From contig JADFXZ010000005.1 of assembly GCA_015233265.1 (NCBI GenBank), positions 1 to 29,633 on the forward strand: 29,633 nucleotides of DNA, written 5' to 3'. Positions 7,718 to 15,577 of the stretch are shown piece by piece. The DNA comes from Nitrospirota bacterium. Lineage in GTDB: Bacteria > Nitrospirota > Thermodesulfovibrionia > Thermodesulfovibrionales > Magnetobacteriaceae. How positions within the stretch are numbered: position 1 is the stretch's first letter; every line of letters begins with the position of its first letter. The position numbers and the translations under genes were made by a program. Under the pieces are notes generated by a model. The model saw only the letters and a list, made by a program, of their open reading frames with translations, did no database searches and was not told the origin of the DNA.

Positions 7718-8209
7718 CTAAGCCTTTTCTAATACCTGCGCTTCATACTCGCATGACCTCTCATATTCCCTTATGGCCCTGTTAATTATCTCATAGCCAT
7801 AGCCCTTTCTCTGAAGCTGATTATAGAGCCTGTTCATTTTAACTTTTAACGGCAGATTTTTCAAATACTTTTCTCGCTTGCCGATAAGTTTTTTTGCCTT
7901 CTCCATCTGCTCATCTGTAGATATGGCAATCCCTGCGATTATCTCATCAGGGATGCCACGCCTTTTGAGGTAGTGCTTTGAGCCGTTTTCACCAAGCAGC
8001 CTCTGTTCTTTGCAGTAGCGAAGGATAGATTCAGCCGTCTTACGGTCATCTATAATGCCGATGTCCTTGAGCTGATCGATGGTCTCGTCAATTGCCGCAG
8101 CTTCATAGCCCTTGTCCTGTAATCTTGATCTAAGCTCGCTTTCACTCCTGTCTGCCATGCCCAAGAGTTTAAGCACATAGCTTTTGATGTTAGGCAGCGG
8201 CTTTACCAT
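7718..8209 (-). CDS. recX: Regulatory protein RecX
   Basis: Small helical protein that binds RecA filaments and modulates recombinase and coprotease activity. The 163 residues show the tandem three-helix RecX pattern: LKLLGMADRSESELRSRLQDKGY in the first unit, IDQLKDIGIIDDRKTAESIL in the second, and NRLYNQLQRKGYGYEIINRAI near the end. Length fits the family. It follows recA by 34 nt and precedes alaS by 22 nt. The start has a purine-rich run (AAAAAGG directly against the ATG, AAGGA 14 nt upstream) within a duplicated sequence, so the exact ribosome site is uncertain. Confidence 0.94.
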   Translation of the reverse strand: MVKPLPNIKSYVLKLLGMADRSESELRSRLQDKGYEAAAIDETIDQLKDIGIIDDRKTAESILRYCKEQRLLGENGSKHYLKRRGIPDEIIAGIAISTDEQMEKAKKLIGKREKYLKNLPLKVKMNRLYNQLQRKGYGYEIINRAIREYERSCEYEAQVLEKA

Positions 8210-8210
8210 C

Positions 8211-8252
8211 CTTTTTCACTCTTCCTTATTTTACTCTTCTTTTTCACTCTTC
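8211..8252. repeat. 14-bp direct repeat spanning the recA stop
   Basis: CTTTTTCACTCTTC occurs at 8211-8224 and 8239-8252, a 28-bp period. The second copy covers the last codons and stop of recA; the first lies just upstream of recX. It looks like a small duplication of the recA 3' end that created the recA-recX spacer. Confidence 0.7.
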
Positions 8253-9293
8253 TTCGGGGGAGGCAGTGGCAATTGAAATGTGCCCGTGCTGCCGAATCTT
8301 TTCCTCTATCTCCGCCATAACTGACTCGTTTTCGAGCAGATATTTCTTGGCATTATCCCTGCCCTGGCCAAGTTTAGTGGTGCCGTAGCTGTACCATGTT
8401 CCAGCACGTTCGATTATCCCCTTGTCAGCGCCAATGTCAACCAACTCTCCAGCCTTTGAGATTCCCTCGTTGTAGTAAATGTCAAACTCAGCCTGCCGAA
8501 ACGGCGGGGCTACCTTGTTTTTCTGTACTTTCACCCTCACGCGTCCGCCAAGCACCTCCTGATTAACCTTCAGGGTGTCTATTTTTCTTATATCGAGGCG
8601 CAGGGATGAGTAAAATTTCAGGGCGTTACCACCAGTCGTTGTCTCCGGGCTTCCGTACATAACGCCTATTTTATGTCTTATCTGATTTATAAAAATAACG
8701 GCCGTGCTGCTTTTAGATATGGCGGAGGTGAGTTTCCTCAGCGCCTGGCTCATAAGCCTGGCCTGAAGACCCGGCAGCTGGTCACCCATGTCACCCTCTA
8801 TCTCCGCCCGCGGCACAAGGGCTGCCACCGAATCTATGACTATTATATCGAGGGCGTTGCTCCTTACCAGAGTTTCACATACCTCGAGGGCCTGTTCGCC
8901 GCTGTCCGGCTGGGAAATCAACAGCTCAGCTACCTTTACCCCTATGCGTGTTGCGTAACTAACGTCAAGTGCGTGTTCGGCGTCTATAAAGGCCGCCACC
9001 CCGCCCGTCTTTTGTGCCTGTGCTATGGTGCTCAGTGAAAGCGTGGTCTTGCCCGAGGACTCAGGGCCGTATATCTCCGTTACCCTGCCGCGCGGGATGC
9101 CCCCAACGCCGGTTGCTAAATCCAATGTCAGTGACCCTGTGGGGATTACCTTTATGCCTTCGGCTATGGCGTCTTCGCCAAGTTTCATTATTGAGCCTTT
9201 GCCGAAACTCTTTTCTATTTGAGCTATGGCGGCCTCTATCGCCTTTTCCTTATTCTTGTCCTTATCTTTGTCTTTTTCCTTGTCCTTAGTCAT
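8244..9293 (-). CDS. recA: Recombinase RecA
   Basis: ATP-dependent strand-exchange protein and SOS coprotease. The 349-residue protein has Walker A GPESSGKTT (76-84), IDAEHALD, the Walker B region IVIDSVAALVPRAE, and the L2 region with MYGSPETTTGGNALKFYSS. The start is firm: AGGAGG (9301-9306) sits 7 nt before ATG. The N-terminus is odd, with about 13 extra residues in a Lys/Asp/Glu run (KDKEKDKDKDKNKEK) before the normal AIEAAIAQIEKSFGKGSIM. The gene begins 17 nt after the stop of the methyltransferase gene, leaving no room for its own promoter outside that coding region. No clear LexA box is visible in the spacer. Confidence 0.98.
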   Translation of the reverse strand: MTKDKEKDKDKDKNKEKAIEAAIAQIEKSFGKGSIMKLGEDAIAEGIKVIPTGSLTLDLATGVGGIPRGRVTEIYGPESSGKTTLSLSTIAQAQKTGGVAAFIDAEHALDVSYATRIGVKVAELLISQPDSGEQALEVCETLVRSNALDIIVIDSVAALVPRAEIEGDMGDQLPGLQARLMSQALRKLTSAISKSSTAVIFINQIRHKIGVMYGSPETTTGGNALKFYSSLRLDIRKIDTLKVNQEVLGGRVRVKVQKNKVAPPFRQAEFDIYYNEGISKAGELVDIGADKGIIERAGTWYSYGTTKLGQGRDNAKKYLLENESVMAEIEEKIRQHGHISIATASPEEE

Positions 9294-9310
9294 TTCGATG
9301 CCTCCTGTTA

Positions 9311-10606
9311 TTATGTGGCTCTTTCGCTTAAGTATCTCAAAAACCTCTCTTTATGTTTATATACAGTGCTTGTGTCTGCCCCGGCTAGGCCGGACTTTAT
9401 CAGACGGGCGTTGATAAATGTCTTGTTGCTTAAATATAAATAGCACATCGACTCATCAGGTATGAGTTTATCATATTTTACAAATACGCGCTGCCCTTTT
9501 ATTAACCCTTCTAAAAATTCAACGGCATCTTTAAGTGTGGTCTCGATGGTCTTAATGCCTATCAGTGTGATTAACGCACCACTGCTTAATATCAGACGCT
9601 CAGGGGACTGTACCTCTTTCACCCTGAAGTAGGTCTCACGCGCCTGCCTTTGGCCGTCTATGGTCGAGCCAAACTTCAGGCGTTTGGGGTTTACCTGTAA
9701 ATTAATCTTCAGCGGGTCTTTGAATATGTATGGCAGCGCCGAGATTTTTTCTTGCGTATCGATAGCTGAGTTTGAGGCGTTTTCTATAGTGTATGCGGCG
9801 TTACGGTACAAGTCCTCTCCGAGCTTATCTGTGATTATGGGGACAAAGTCTTCATTGATTTCATATCCTATGGAGTTGCGGTTGAGATTTTGGGCAGCCA
9901 GTGCGGTTGTCCCGCTGCCAAGAAACGGGTCAAGGACGGTCTCTCCAACAAATGTAAACATCTGGATAAGGCGTGTAGGCAGCTCAAGCGGGAATGTTGC
10001 AATGTGTTTAGTCTGCTTATCGCCGGGGAAATTCCAGTGCCCGCTGAAATACGCACTCCATTGTTCTTTGGTAAGGGCTGAGCGCTCTTTTTGCTCTTTT
10101 GAAGCCGGCGGCGGCTCACCGTGCTTTTTAAAAATAAGAATGAACTCATAGTCCAGCTTGATTATCCCGTTTCTTGGATACGGGAATGACCCCATTATAG
10201 TTGCCCCGCCGCTGGTATTGCACGTCGTAACCTTCTGCCAAATAATTGCCCCCATGTAGTCCATAGAGGCACTTTCACAGAACTTTATAATCTCTGTCCT
10301 TATAGGTATGACCTTATATCTGCCGTAGTAGGCCGCACGTGCGAATTGATCACCTATATTAACGCACATGCGGCAGCCCTTGTGTAAGACGCGCGTGCAC
10401 TCGCTCCAGACAAGATTAAGATTGTTGATATAATCCTCATATGTGTCGTAAAAGCCAACCTGATGCTCAGTGCCGTAGTCCTTGAGCTGCCAGTAGGGCG
10501 GTGAGGTGACTACCATATGGACACTCTCATCAGAGACAGCGTCCATGCGCCTGCTGTCGCCTATGACTATTTTGTGGCTTGTGACGTCCGAGTCCGCTCT
10601 TGACAT
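9311..10606 (-). CDS. Beta-class DNA methyltransferase with C-terminal SNase-like domain
   Basis: AdoMet-dependent modification enzyme. Catalytic motif IV TSPPY (34-38) precedes the AdoMet motif I DPFLGSGTT (226-234), the beta-group order; SPPY favours N4-cytosine methylation, though N6-adenine cannot be excluded. Residues about 326-431 form a second domain resembling staphylococcal nuclease: ITLIGIKTIE (346-355), GQRVFVKYDK (371-380), CYLYLSNKTFINARLIKSGLA (388-408). Two of the three nuclease catalytic residues look absent (R35 position is T347; no arginine near 384-388), while the glutamate equivalent (E355) remains, so this part may bind rather than cut DNA. No restriction gene is adjacent. 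The gene has its own near-consensus promoter and lies 17 nt upstream of recA, likely co-transcribed. Confidence 0.87.
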   Translation of the reverse strand: MSRADSDVTSHKIVIGDSRRMDAVSDESVHMVVTSPPYWQLKDYGTEHQVGFYDTYEDYINNLNLVWSECTRVLHKGCRMCVNIGDQFARAAYYGRYKVIPIRTEIIKFCESASMDYMGAIIWQKVTTCNTSGGATIMGSFPYPRNGIIKLDYEFILIFKKHGEPPPASKEQKERSALTKEQWSAYFSGHWNFPGDKQTKHIATFPLELPTRLIQMFTFVGETVLDPFLGSGTTALAAQNLNRNSIGYEINEDFVPIITDKLGEDLYRNAAYTIENASNSAIDTQEKISALPYIFKDPLKINLQVNPKRLKFGSTIDGQRQARETYFRVKEVQSPERLILSSGALITLIGIKTIETTLKDAVEFLEGLIKGQRVFVKYDKLIPDESMCYLYLSNKTFINARLIKSGLAGADTSTVYKHKERFLRYLSERAT

Positions 10607-10611
10607 AGGGT

Positions 10612-10640
10612 ATTATACACTTATCCATAAGCGCTTTCAA
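10612..10640 (-). promoter_or_regulatory. Near-consensus promoter predicting a leaderless methyltransferase mRNA
   Basis: On the minus strand TTGAAA (10635-10640), a 17-nt spacer and a perfect TATAAT (10612-10617) are followed after only 5 nt by the ATG of the methyltransferase gene (10604-10606). Transcription usually starts 6-8 nt past the -10 box, so the first transcribed base would fall on or next to the start codon. No ribosome site is present, which agrees with leaderless translation. Confidence 0.65.
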
Positions 10641-10667
10641 ATAGTTTCACTGTCATTTTGGCGCGTT

Positions 10668-11723
10668 TTACGACTTATCAGACACACCGGCGGCCTGAAA
10701 CGTCGCCATTTCTCTGTAAATCTTGAGTGAGGCATCCAGGATGGTCATGGCAATGGCCGCTCCCGTCCCCTCACCCAGCCTCATATCAAGCTCCAGCATT
10801 GGTGTCAGCCCCATGTGGGCTAATATAGCCCTGTGCCCTATCTCGTGCGAGCGGTGGGCGCTGAACATGTACTCTTTTACTGTTTCATTAAGGCCATAGG
10901 CAATCACCGCCCCCGCCGTGGATATAAAACCGTCTATCACAACGGGAAGCCTTAACTCTGCCGCCCCCAGACACAACCCCGCTATCGCGCCAATCTCCGC
11001 CCCGCCTACCTTTGCAAGCACATCTATCGGGTCTTTTGCATCAGGGGCGTTGACCGCTATGGCGCGTCCTATCACGGCAATCTTCATCTCCAAGTCCGAG
11101 TCTCCTATCCCCGTTCCACGTCCTGTAACCTCTGAAACAGGCTTACCGGTCACAACGGCGGCTATGGCAGAGGATGGCGTTGTGTTGGCTATGCCCATGT
11201 CGCCGGTTGCAAACATCCTGATGCCCTTTTTGGCATATTCGTGGGCAAGGGAGATTCCAACGTTTATAGCCTGGATTGCCTCATCGCGGGTCATGGCAGG
11301 CCCCTTGGCGCAGTTCTTCGTCCCGGAGACCACCTTTTTTTGTATCAGCCCGGGGCAGTCGACAAAGTTATAATTCACACCGGCATCGATAACCAGCACA
11401 TCTGCCCCCGCGTGTCTGGCTAGGACATTAATTGCCGCCCCGCCGCTCAGGAAATTCAAGACCATCTGCGGCGTCACCTCAGCCGGATACGCCGAGACAC
11501 CCTCCGCCGCTACCCCGTGGTCACCGGCAAACACAAAGACAGCCTTCTTTGGAATCTCTGGCATCTCCTGTTCATATATGGCAACAAGGCGGGCGGCAAA
11601 GCGCTCCAGCTGACCGAGGCTGCCATGGGGTTTGGTTAATATATCAAGCCTGCTTTGGGCCTTGTCAAAAAACTCCTTTTTTAATGGCCTTATGTTGCCG
11701 CATGTATCTTTGATAGTCTGCAC
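10668..11723 (-). CDS. cobT: Nicotinate-nucleotide:DMB phosphoribosyltransferase CobT
   Basis: Activates the lower-ligand base (dimethylbenzimidazole or analogue) by transferring ribose-phosphate from nicotinate mononucleotide, for assembly of the cobamide nucleotide loop. The 351-residue protein is full length and shows LTKPHGSLGQLE, VFAGDHGVAAEGVSAYP, TGDMGIANTTPSSA, GRGTGIGD and MRLGEGTGAA; the catalytic glutamate of the family is the one in LGEGTGAA. Translation starts at a GTG with GGGAGGA 6 nt upstream. It is last in the cobamide gene run, 46 nt after cobU, and may also use a TATAAT at 11743-11748 (minus strand), though no good -35 accompanies it. Confidence 0.96.
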   Translation of the reverse strand: MQTIKDTCGNIRPLKKEFFDKAQSRLDILTKPHGSLGQLERFAARLVAIYEQEMPEIPKKAVFVFAGDHGVAAEGVSAYPAEVTPQMVLNFLSGGAAINVLARHAGADVLVIDAGVNYNFVDCPGLIQKKVVSGTKNCAKGPAMTRDEAIQAINVGISLAHEYAKKGIRMFATGDMGIANTTPSSAIAAVVTGKPVSEVTGRGTGIGDSDLEMKIAVIGRAIAVNAPDAKDPIDVLAKVGGAEIGAIAGLCLGAAELRLPVVIDGFISTAGAVIAYGLNETVKEYMFSAHRSHEIGHRAILAHMGLTPMLELDMRLGEGTGAAIAMTILDASLKIYREMATFQAAGVSDKS

Positions 11724-11749
11724 CGTGAATCCTCCCTTTTGTATTATAT

Positions 11750-11775
11750 TTCAGTTATTTTTAATTCAGTTATTT
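11750..11775. repeat. 11-bp direct repeat at the cobU stop
   Basis: TTCAGTTATTT occurs at 11750-11760 and 11765-11775 with a 15-bp period. The second copy contains the cobU stop codon, so the end of cobU seems to have been duplicated locally, much as at the recA-recX junction. Confidence 0.6.
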
Positions 11776-12309
11776 CAATTTTAGCGGCAGGCCGCTCACT
11801 ACTAAGTATACCTCGTCGGCAATGGCCGCGGCCTGCTGATTAAGCCACCCGGCGGCGTCTCTGAAGAGCCTTGCCAGTTTGTTGTCCGGCACGATTGACA
11901 TGCCGACCTCGTTTGAGACGAGATACAGGTGCGTGTCATTTGACGCAGCGTCCTTGAGTTTCTTTATACTGCTTATGCAGGCGTCTATATCTCTTGTGAT
12001 TGTCTCAATTTCGGGAAACGGCTCTCTCATAAAAATATTAGTCAGCCAGAGCGTCAGGCAGTCAATGAGAATTACCTCGTGTGTTTCGACAAGTCTGGCA
12101 ATAGTCTGCGCCAGATGTAGAGGCTCTTCAAATGTCTCCCACACGTCTGGGCGCTGCCTTTTGTGGGTGTCTATGCGAAGGCGCATCTCATCGTCAAGCG
12201 CCTGCGCGGTAGCAATGAAGGCCTTTGCGCCGCTGTGTCGCTCCGATAGTTTTATAGCATATGAACTCTTACCGCTTCGGCTGCCGCCGGTTATGAATAT
12301 GATTTTCAT
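11770..12309 (-). CDS. cobU: Adenosylcobinamide kinase/guanylyltransferase CobU
   Basis: Bifunctional enzyme that phosphorylates adenosylcobinamide and attaches GMP to give AdoCbi-GDP, the partner of the CobT product. The 179-residue protein has the P-loop GGSRSGKSS (8-16), IDCLTLWLTN, VSNEVGMSIVP and the closing RLFRDAAGWLNQQAA. Length is typical. The ATG overlaps the cbiH stop by 4 nt (ATGA), so translation is likely coupled. Confidence 0.96.
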   Translation of the reverse strand: MKIIFITGGSRSGKSSYAIKLSERHSGAKAFIATAQALDDEMRLRIDTHKRQRPDVWETFEEPLHLAQTIARLVETHEVILIDCLTLWLTNIFMREPFPEIETITRDIDACISSIKKLKDAASNDTHLYLVSNEVGMSIVPDNKLARLFRDAAGWLNQQAAAIADEVYLVVSGLPLKLK

Positions 12310-13133
12310 GAGTGTGGGGCGGCCCCGGCGAATCTATATCCCCGAGGGGTTATTATCCAGCCGCCGTAGCTGTATGATTGGCAATTGCCTATGATGATGG
12401 TTGTCTGCATGTCGATTTCGTGGTTGAGCATGTCTGTAAGGGTCGTTATGGTGATGTGTTCGTCAGCCCGTGCGGCGCTTTTGACAATGCCTGCAGGGGT
12501 CTCAGGCTTTTTATATTTCAACAGAATTGTTTGTGCCTTGTCAATATGAGAGGGCCTGCCCTTGCTCTTAGGGTTATATATGGCGATGACGAAATCAGCC
12601 CCAGCCGCGGCGTGCAGGCGGCGTTCAATCAGTTCCCACGGGGTTAGCCTGTCAGACAGGCTGATGGCGGCAAAGTCGTGCATTAGCGGTGCCCCAAGGG
12701 CTGCCCCGGCGGCACATAGGGCTGGCACCCCAGGTATTATCTCAAGAATTGGACGCGCGGCGGCGTCGTTCCATGGAAACTCCCCCGCCTCCGCCCGCTC
12801 CCTGACTAACTCAAGCACAAGACCGGCCATAGCATACACGCCTGGGTCTCCTCCGCTTATCACACTGACAACCCTTCCGCTTGCGGCTTCCTCTATGGCA
12901 GCGTTGCAGCGCTTTACCTCTTGTGTCATCCCGGTGCCGATTGTCTTCTTATCTTTTATGATTTCGGGGATTAACTCCAGATATGTCGAATAGCCGACGA
13001 CTACCGAAGAGGCCATGATGGCGGCTACGGCCTTAATCGTCATGTGCTCAAACGCCCCCGGCCCTGTGCCTATAATGTAGATAGCAGGGCGGCCCTTCCT
13101 CTGTAATATTAAACCCTCATTTTCTGCAGCCAT
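12306..13133 (-). CDS. cbiH: Precorrin-3B/cobalt-factor III C17-methyltransferase
   Basis: Methylates C17 during ring contraction of the corrin precursor. The 275-residue tetrapyrrole methylase shows IYIIGTGPGAFEHMT at the N-terminus, VVGYSTYLELI, SGGDPGVYAMAGLVLEL, IPGVPALCAAGAALGAPLMHDFAAISLSD and IYNPKSKGRPSH, all typical of CbiH/CobJ. The frame is open to 13178, but ATG 13133 is preferred: it has AAGGA about 9 nt upstream and overlaps cbiF by 17 nt instead of 62. With CbiG nearby the anaerobic, cobalt-early route is more likely, so the Cbi symbol is used. Confidence 0.93.
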   Translation of the reverse strand: MAAENEGLILQRKGRPAIYIIGTGPGAFEHMTIKAVAAIMASSVVVGYSTYLELIPEIIKDKKTIGTGMTQEVKRCNAAIEEAASGRVVSVISGGDPGVYAMAGLVLELVRERAEAGEFPWNDAAARPILEIIPGVPALCAAGAALGAPLMHDFAAISLSDRLTPWELIERRLHAAAGADFVIAIYNPKSKGRPSHIDKAQTILLKYKKPETPAGIVKSAARADEHITITTLTDMLNHEIDMQTTIIIGNCQSYSYGGWIITPRGYRFAGAAPHS

Positions 13134-13881
13134 GTTTAAAGTCCTTGTCGTAGAGTTTTGACTGTTTGCCGGTTGCACACTCAGACGCCCTCAGCGCCTC
13201 GCCAACCAGGATTAACGCCGTTTTCTTAATACCGGCCTCCTTTACCTTTTGTGTAATATCAACAAGTGTTCCTCTTAGTATCCTCTCTTGCGGCCACGAC
13301 ACACGCTCTATCACCGCCACAGGGGTATCGGCAGCATAGCCCTCCATGAGTTTCTCCACTACCTTGTCTATCATCGAGATACTTAGAAATATCACTATTA
13401 CCGCCTGATGCCTTGACAGCGCGCCGAGGTCTTGCGCCTGCGGCACAGGGGTGTTGCCCTCCATGCGGGTGAAAATCACGGTCTGGTTGACCTCCGGTAT
13501 GGTCAGCTCCATTCTAAGGGCCGCCGCTGCCGCAAGCGCCGACGATACCCCCGGGACGACCTCAAACTCTATGGCATGTTCCCGCAATATCTCGATTTGC
13601 TCTGAGATTGCGCTATAAAACGAGGTATCCCCCGTGTGAAGGCGCACTACGGTCTTACCCGCTCTTGCTGCCTGCACCATCAGCGATGAGGTCTCATCGA
13701 GCGTCATGCCCGCCGAGTCATAAACTTCCGCTTTAATGTCTGACAGCAGGGCGGGGTTTACGAGGCTTCCCGCATATATCACCACATCGGCGCTATCAAG
13801 CAGCCGTCTGCCTTTTAGCGTGATTAACTCAGGGTCGCCGGGGCCTGCCCCAACAAAATATACCTTTAAAGGCTCTGTCAT
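13117..13881 (-). CDS. cbiF: Precorrin-4 C11-methyltransferase
   Basis: Methylates C11 of (cobalt-)precorrin-4. The 254-residue protein belongs to the tetrapyrrole methylase superfamily: VYFVGAGPGDPELITLKG, IYAGSLVNPALL, LHTGDTSFYSAISEQ, VPGVSSALAAAAAL, and the LTIPEVNQTVIFTRMEGNTPVP segment that marks CobM/CbiF. The ATG overlaps the stop of the upstream cbiG-cobK gene by 4 nt. The tail after about residue 235 (ASECATGKQSKLYDKDF) is a common family ending. Confidence 0.95.
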   Translation of the reverse strand: MTEPLKVYFVGAGPGDPELITLKGRRLLDSADVVIYAGSLVNPALLSDIKAEVYDSAGMTLDETSSLMVQAARAGKTVVRLHTGDTSFYSAISEQIEILREHAIEFEVVPGVSSALAAAAALRMELTIPEVNQTVIFTRMEGNTPVPQAQDLGALSRHQAVIVIFLSISMIDKVVEKLMEGYAADTPVAVIERVSWPQERILRGTLVDITQKVKEAGIKKTALILVGEALRASECATGKQSKLYDKDFKHGCRK

Positions 13882-15443
13882 CGCTCAACCACAATGAGGT
13901 GAACGCCGCAGTCAATGGCGGCATTTACCTTTTCATAAAAACCGCCCTCTTTGCCGGTTTTCTTTGTAACAAGACAGTCTATGGCGAATTGGCGTATCGT
14001 GGCCGCGTTTAGCTCAGTTGTAAATGGCCCCTGCATGGCTATAATATTGGCAGCATTAACGTCTGCTTCAAGTGCGCTCTTTATCGAGTGCTCAAACGGC
14101 AGCACCCGTACAAACACCTCCACGCCGCCCTTTTGCGCAAGCGGCCTAACGAATCCCAGTTCCTTTGAGCCTGTGGTAAACAGCGGGCGTTTTACCTTCA
14201 GGGCGAGGATTTTGTCGATTACCTGCGGCAGCGATGAGACATAGCAGAGTTTGTCATAGTTGAATTCATTGTCGAATTCTGTGTCCCTAACCTTTGACTC
14301 ATAGACAAGCTTCAATTCAGTGGCGACCGCCTTTGCAAGAGGCGTAATAAGCTCAGCATACGGATGTGTACAGTCGATTATCTTTGTGATGGCGTGTTTT
14401 TTTATAAATCTCTTCAGTGAATCCGGTGTGGTAAAATTCTCTAAAACCGCCCTGTCGCCAAATTTCTCTTTGAACAGATTGAAGCCATACTCAGTGACAC
14501 ACGTCACAAGGAAGTCCTGCCCGTCATGTAACAACTCATATCCCATGTTGACGCCTTCTGTCGTACCGCCAAGCACGAGAATATGGCCGCTGCCTGCGGC
14601 AGGTGGAGGCTCTGGCTCAGGTACCGCATGGCCAGGGAAAAGCGTCTCACGCGCGATTGCTATAGTTATACCGTCAAAGATTGTCTTTGGAAGCACTATC
14701 GTTGAGCTGCTGCCAGATAGTGCGGCTGAAGGCTCTGACACCCCATAGACACCAATTGACCGGAAGACCATGTCAGATTTCGCGGCGGTGGTGTTTGTTT
14801 CGTAGTACATGTCTATCATCCACTTTGGGATAAACCTTATATATAGGTGCAGTGCGGCGGCGGCGTCAATCAGCCCCTGCTCATCTTTTTTGACCCATGC
14901 CGAGGCAAGCAGGCGCAGGTTATCTGTGGTAATGCCAGCCTTTTTGCAGCCTTCGGTGATGGCGGCTGTGATGGCCTCTTTCTTTGCGCCCTTGACGCAT
15001 CCAACGCCGCAGGTATATATCCGCAGAGAGTCAGTTGCCGTAGTGACAACGGGCTGCGCCCCTGTGATTGAGCTTACCAGATATGTCAGAGCGTTTGCCC
15101 CGCCTTCGTGGCCGGATAGTGTGCTGATGGTAAATCTACCTGCCTCATCTATGGTTACAACCGCAGGGTCTTCAAGTTTACTCTTCATTAAGGGCGCTAT
15201 CACGCGGTTGACTATCCCCAGGGACATGACAAATACTAACCCCCCGTATTGGTTAAACACCTCTGCCGTATGGGCAGACAGAGAGTCAAATGTATGCACC
15301 TTCATACGTCCCTTATTCAGTGGTATTACGCCGGACTTTACGTGCAGGTCTGCCTTAGACTCAGCGGCAATTTTCTGAGCAAGCGCCGCGCCGTTTTGTG
15401 TTATGCAAAACACGGCAATATCCATAGTATTTATCACTCTCAT
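13878..15443 (-). CDS. CbiG-CobK/CbiJ fusion: cobalt-precorrin-5A hydrolase and precorrin-6A reductase
   Basis: One 521-residue protein joining two corrin steps. The first about 285 residues are CbiG (MDIAVFCITQNGAALAQKI, VMSLGIVNRVIAP, TLSGHEGGANALT, VGCVKGAKKEAI, LPKTIFDGITIAIARE), which opens the lactone of cobalt-precorrin-5A. A Pro-rich linker (EPEPPPAAGSG) follows. The remaining residues are CobK/CbiJ (ILVLGGTTEGVNMGYEL, CTHPYAE, LFTTGSKELGF), an NAD(P)H reductase of (cobalt-)precorrin-6A. The start at 15443 has AGAGGG 6 nt upstream; the frame extends to 15503 without a ribosome site. CbiG points to the anaerobic pathway. It leads the cobamide run, with 134 bp to the gene upstream. Confidence 0.93.
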   Translation of the reverse strand: MRVINTMDIAVFCITQNGAALAQKIAAESKADLHVKSGVIPLNKGRMKVHTFDSLSAHTAEVFNQYGGLVFVMSLGIVNRVIAPLMKSKLEDPAVVTIDEAGRFTISTLSGHEGGANALTYLVSSITGAQPVVTTATDSLRIYTCGVGCVKGAKKEAITAAITEGCKKAGITTDNLRLLASAWVKKDEQGLIDAAAALHLYIRFIPKWMIDMYYETNTTAAKSDMVFRSIGVYGVSEPSAALSGSSSTIVLPKTIFDGITIAIARETLFPGHAVPEPEPPPAAGSGHILVLGGTTEGVNMGYELLHDGQDFLVTCVTEYGFNLFKEKFGDRAVLENFTTPDSLKRFIKKHAITKIIDCTHPYAELITPLAKAVATELKLVYESKVRDTEFDNEFNYDKLCYVSSLPQVIDKILALKVKRPLFTTGSKELGFVRPLAQKGGVEVFVRVLPFEHSIKSALEADVNAANIIAMQGPFTTELNAATIRQFAIDCLVTKKTGKEGGFYEKVNAAIDCGVHLIVVER

Positions 15444-15577
15444 GCAGTTCCCTCTAAAGCAACTTTCAGCGGCTATTGTAACATTAAGCTGAGTTAACTG
15501 CATAGGGGGTTTTTCAAATCCCGCGGGGAATAGTCTCGTTACATGCTGGGCAGACTTAAAGGGATAGGAGCTGAGCG

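Noticed and set aside
9357..9369. Possible LexA box upstream of recA (CTGTATATA on the minus strand)
   Set aside because: Only one half-site matches the enterobacterial box; the other half lacks ACAG, and the site lies inside methyltransferase coding sequence.
13134..13178. Longer start for cbiH
   Set aside because: Would overlap cbiF by 62 nt; the ATG at 13133 has a better ribosome site and normal N-terminus.
14809..15378. 189-residue plus-strand frame within cbiG-cobK
   Set aside because: Antisense to a recognised enzyme, with no family motif.
15444..15577. Cobalamin riboswitch ahead of the cobamide genes
   Set aside because: No B12-box-like sequence or room for the full aptamer in the 134-bp gap.
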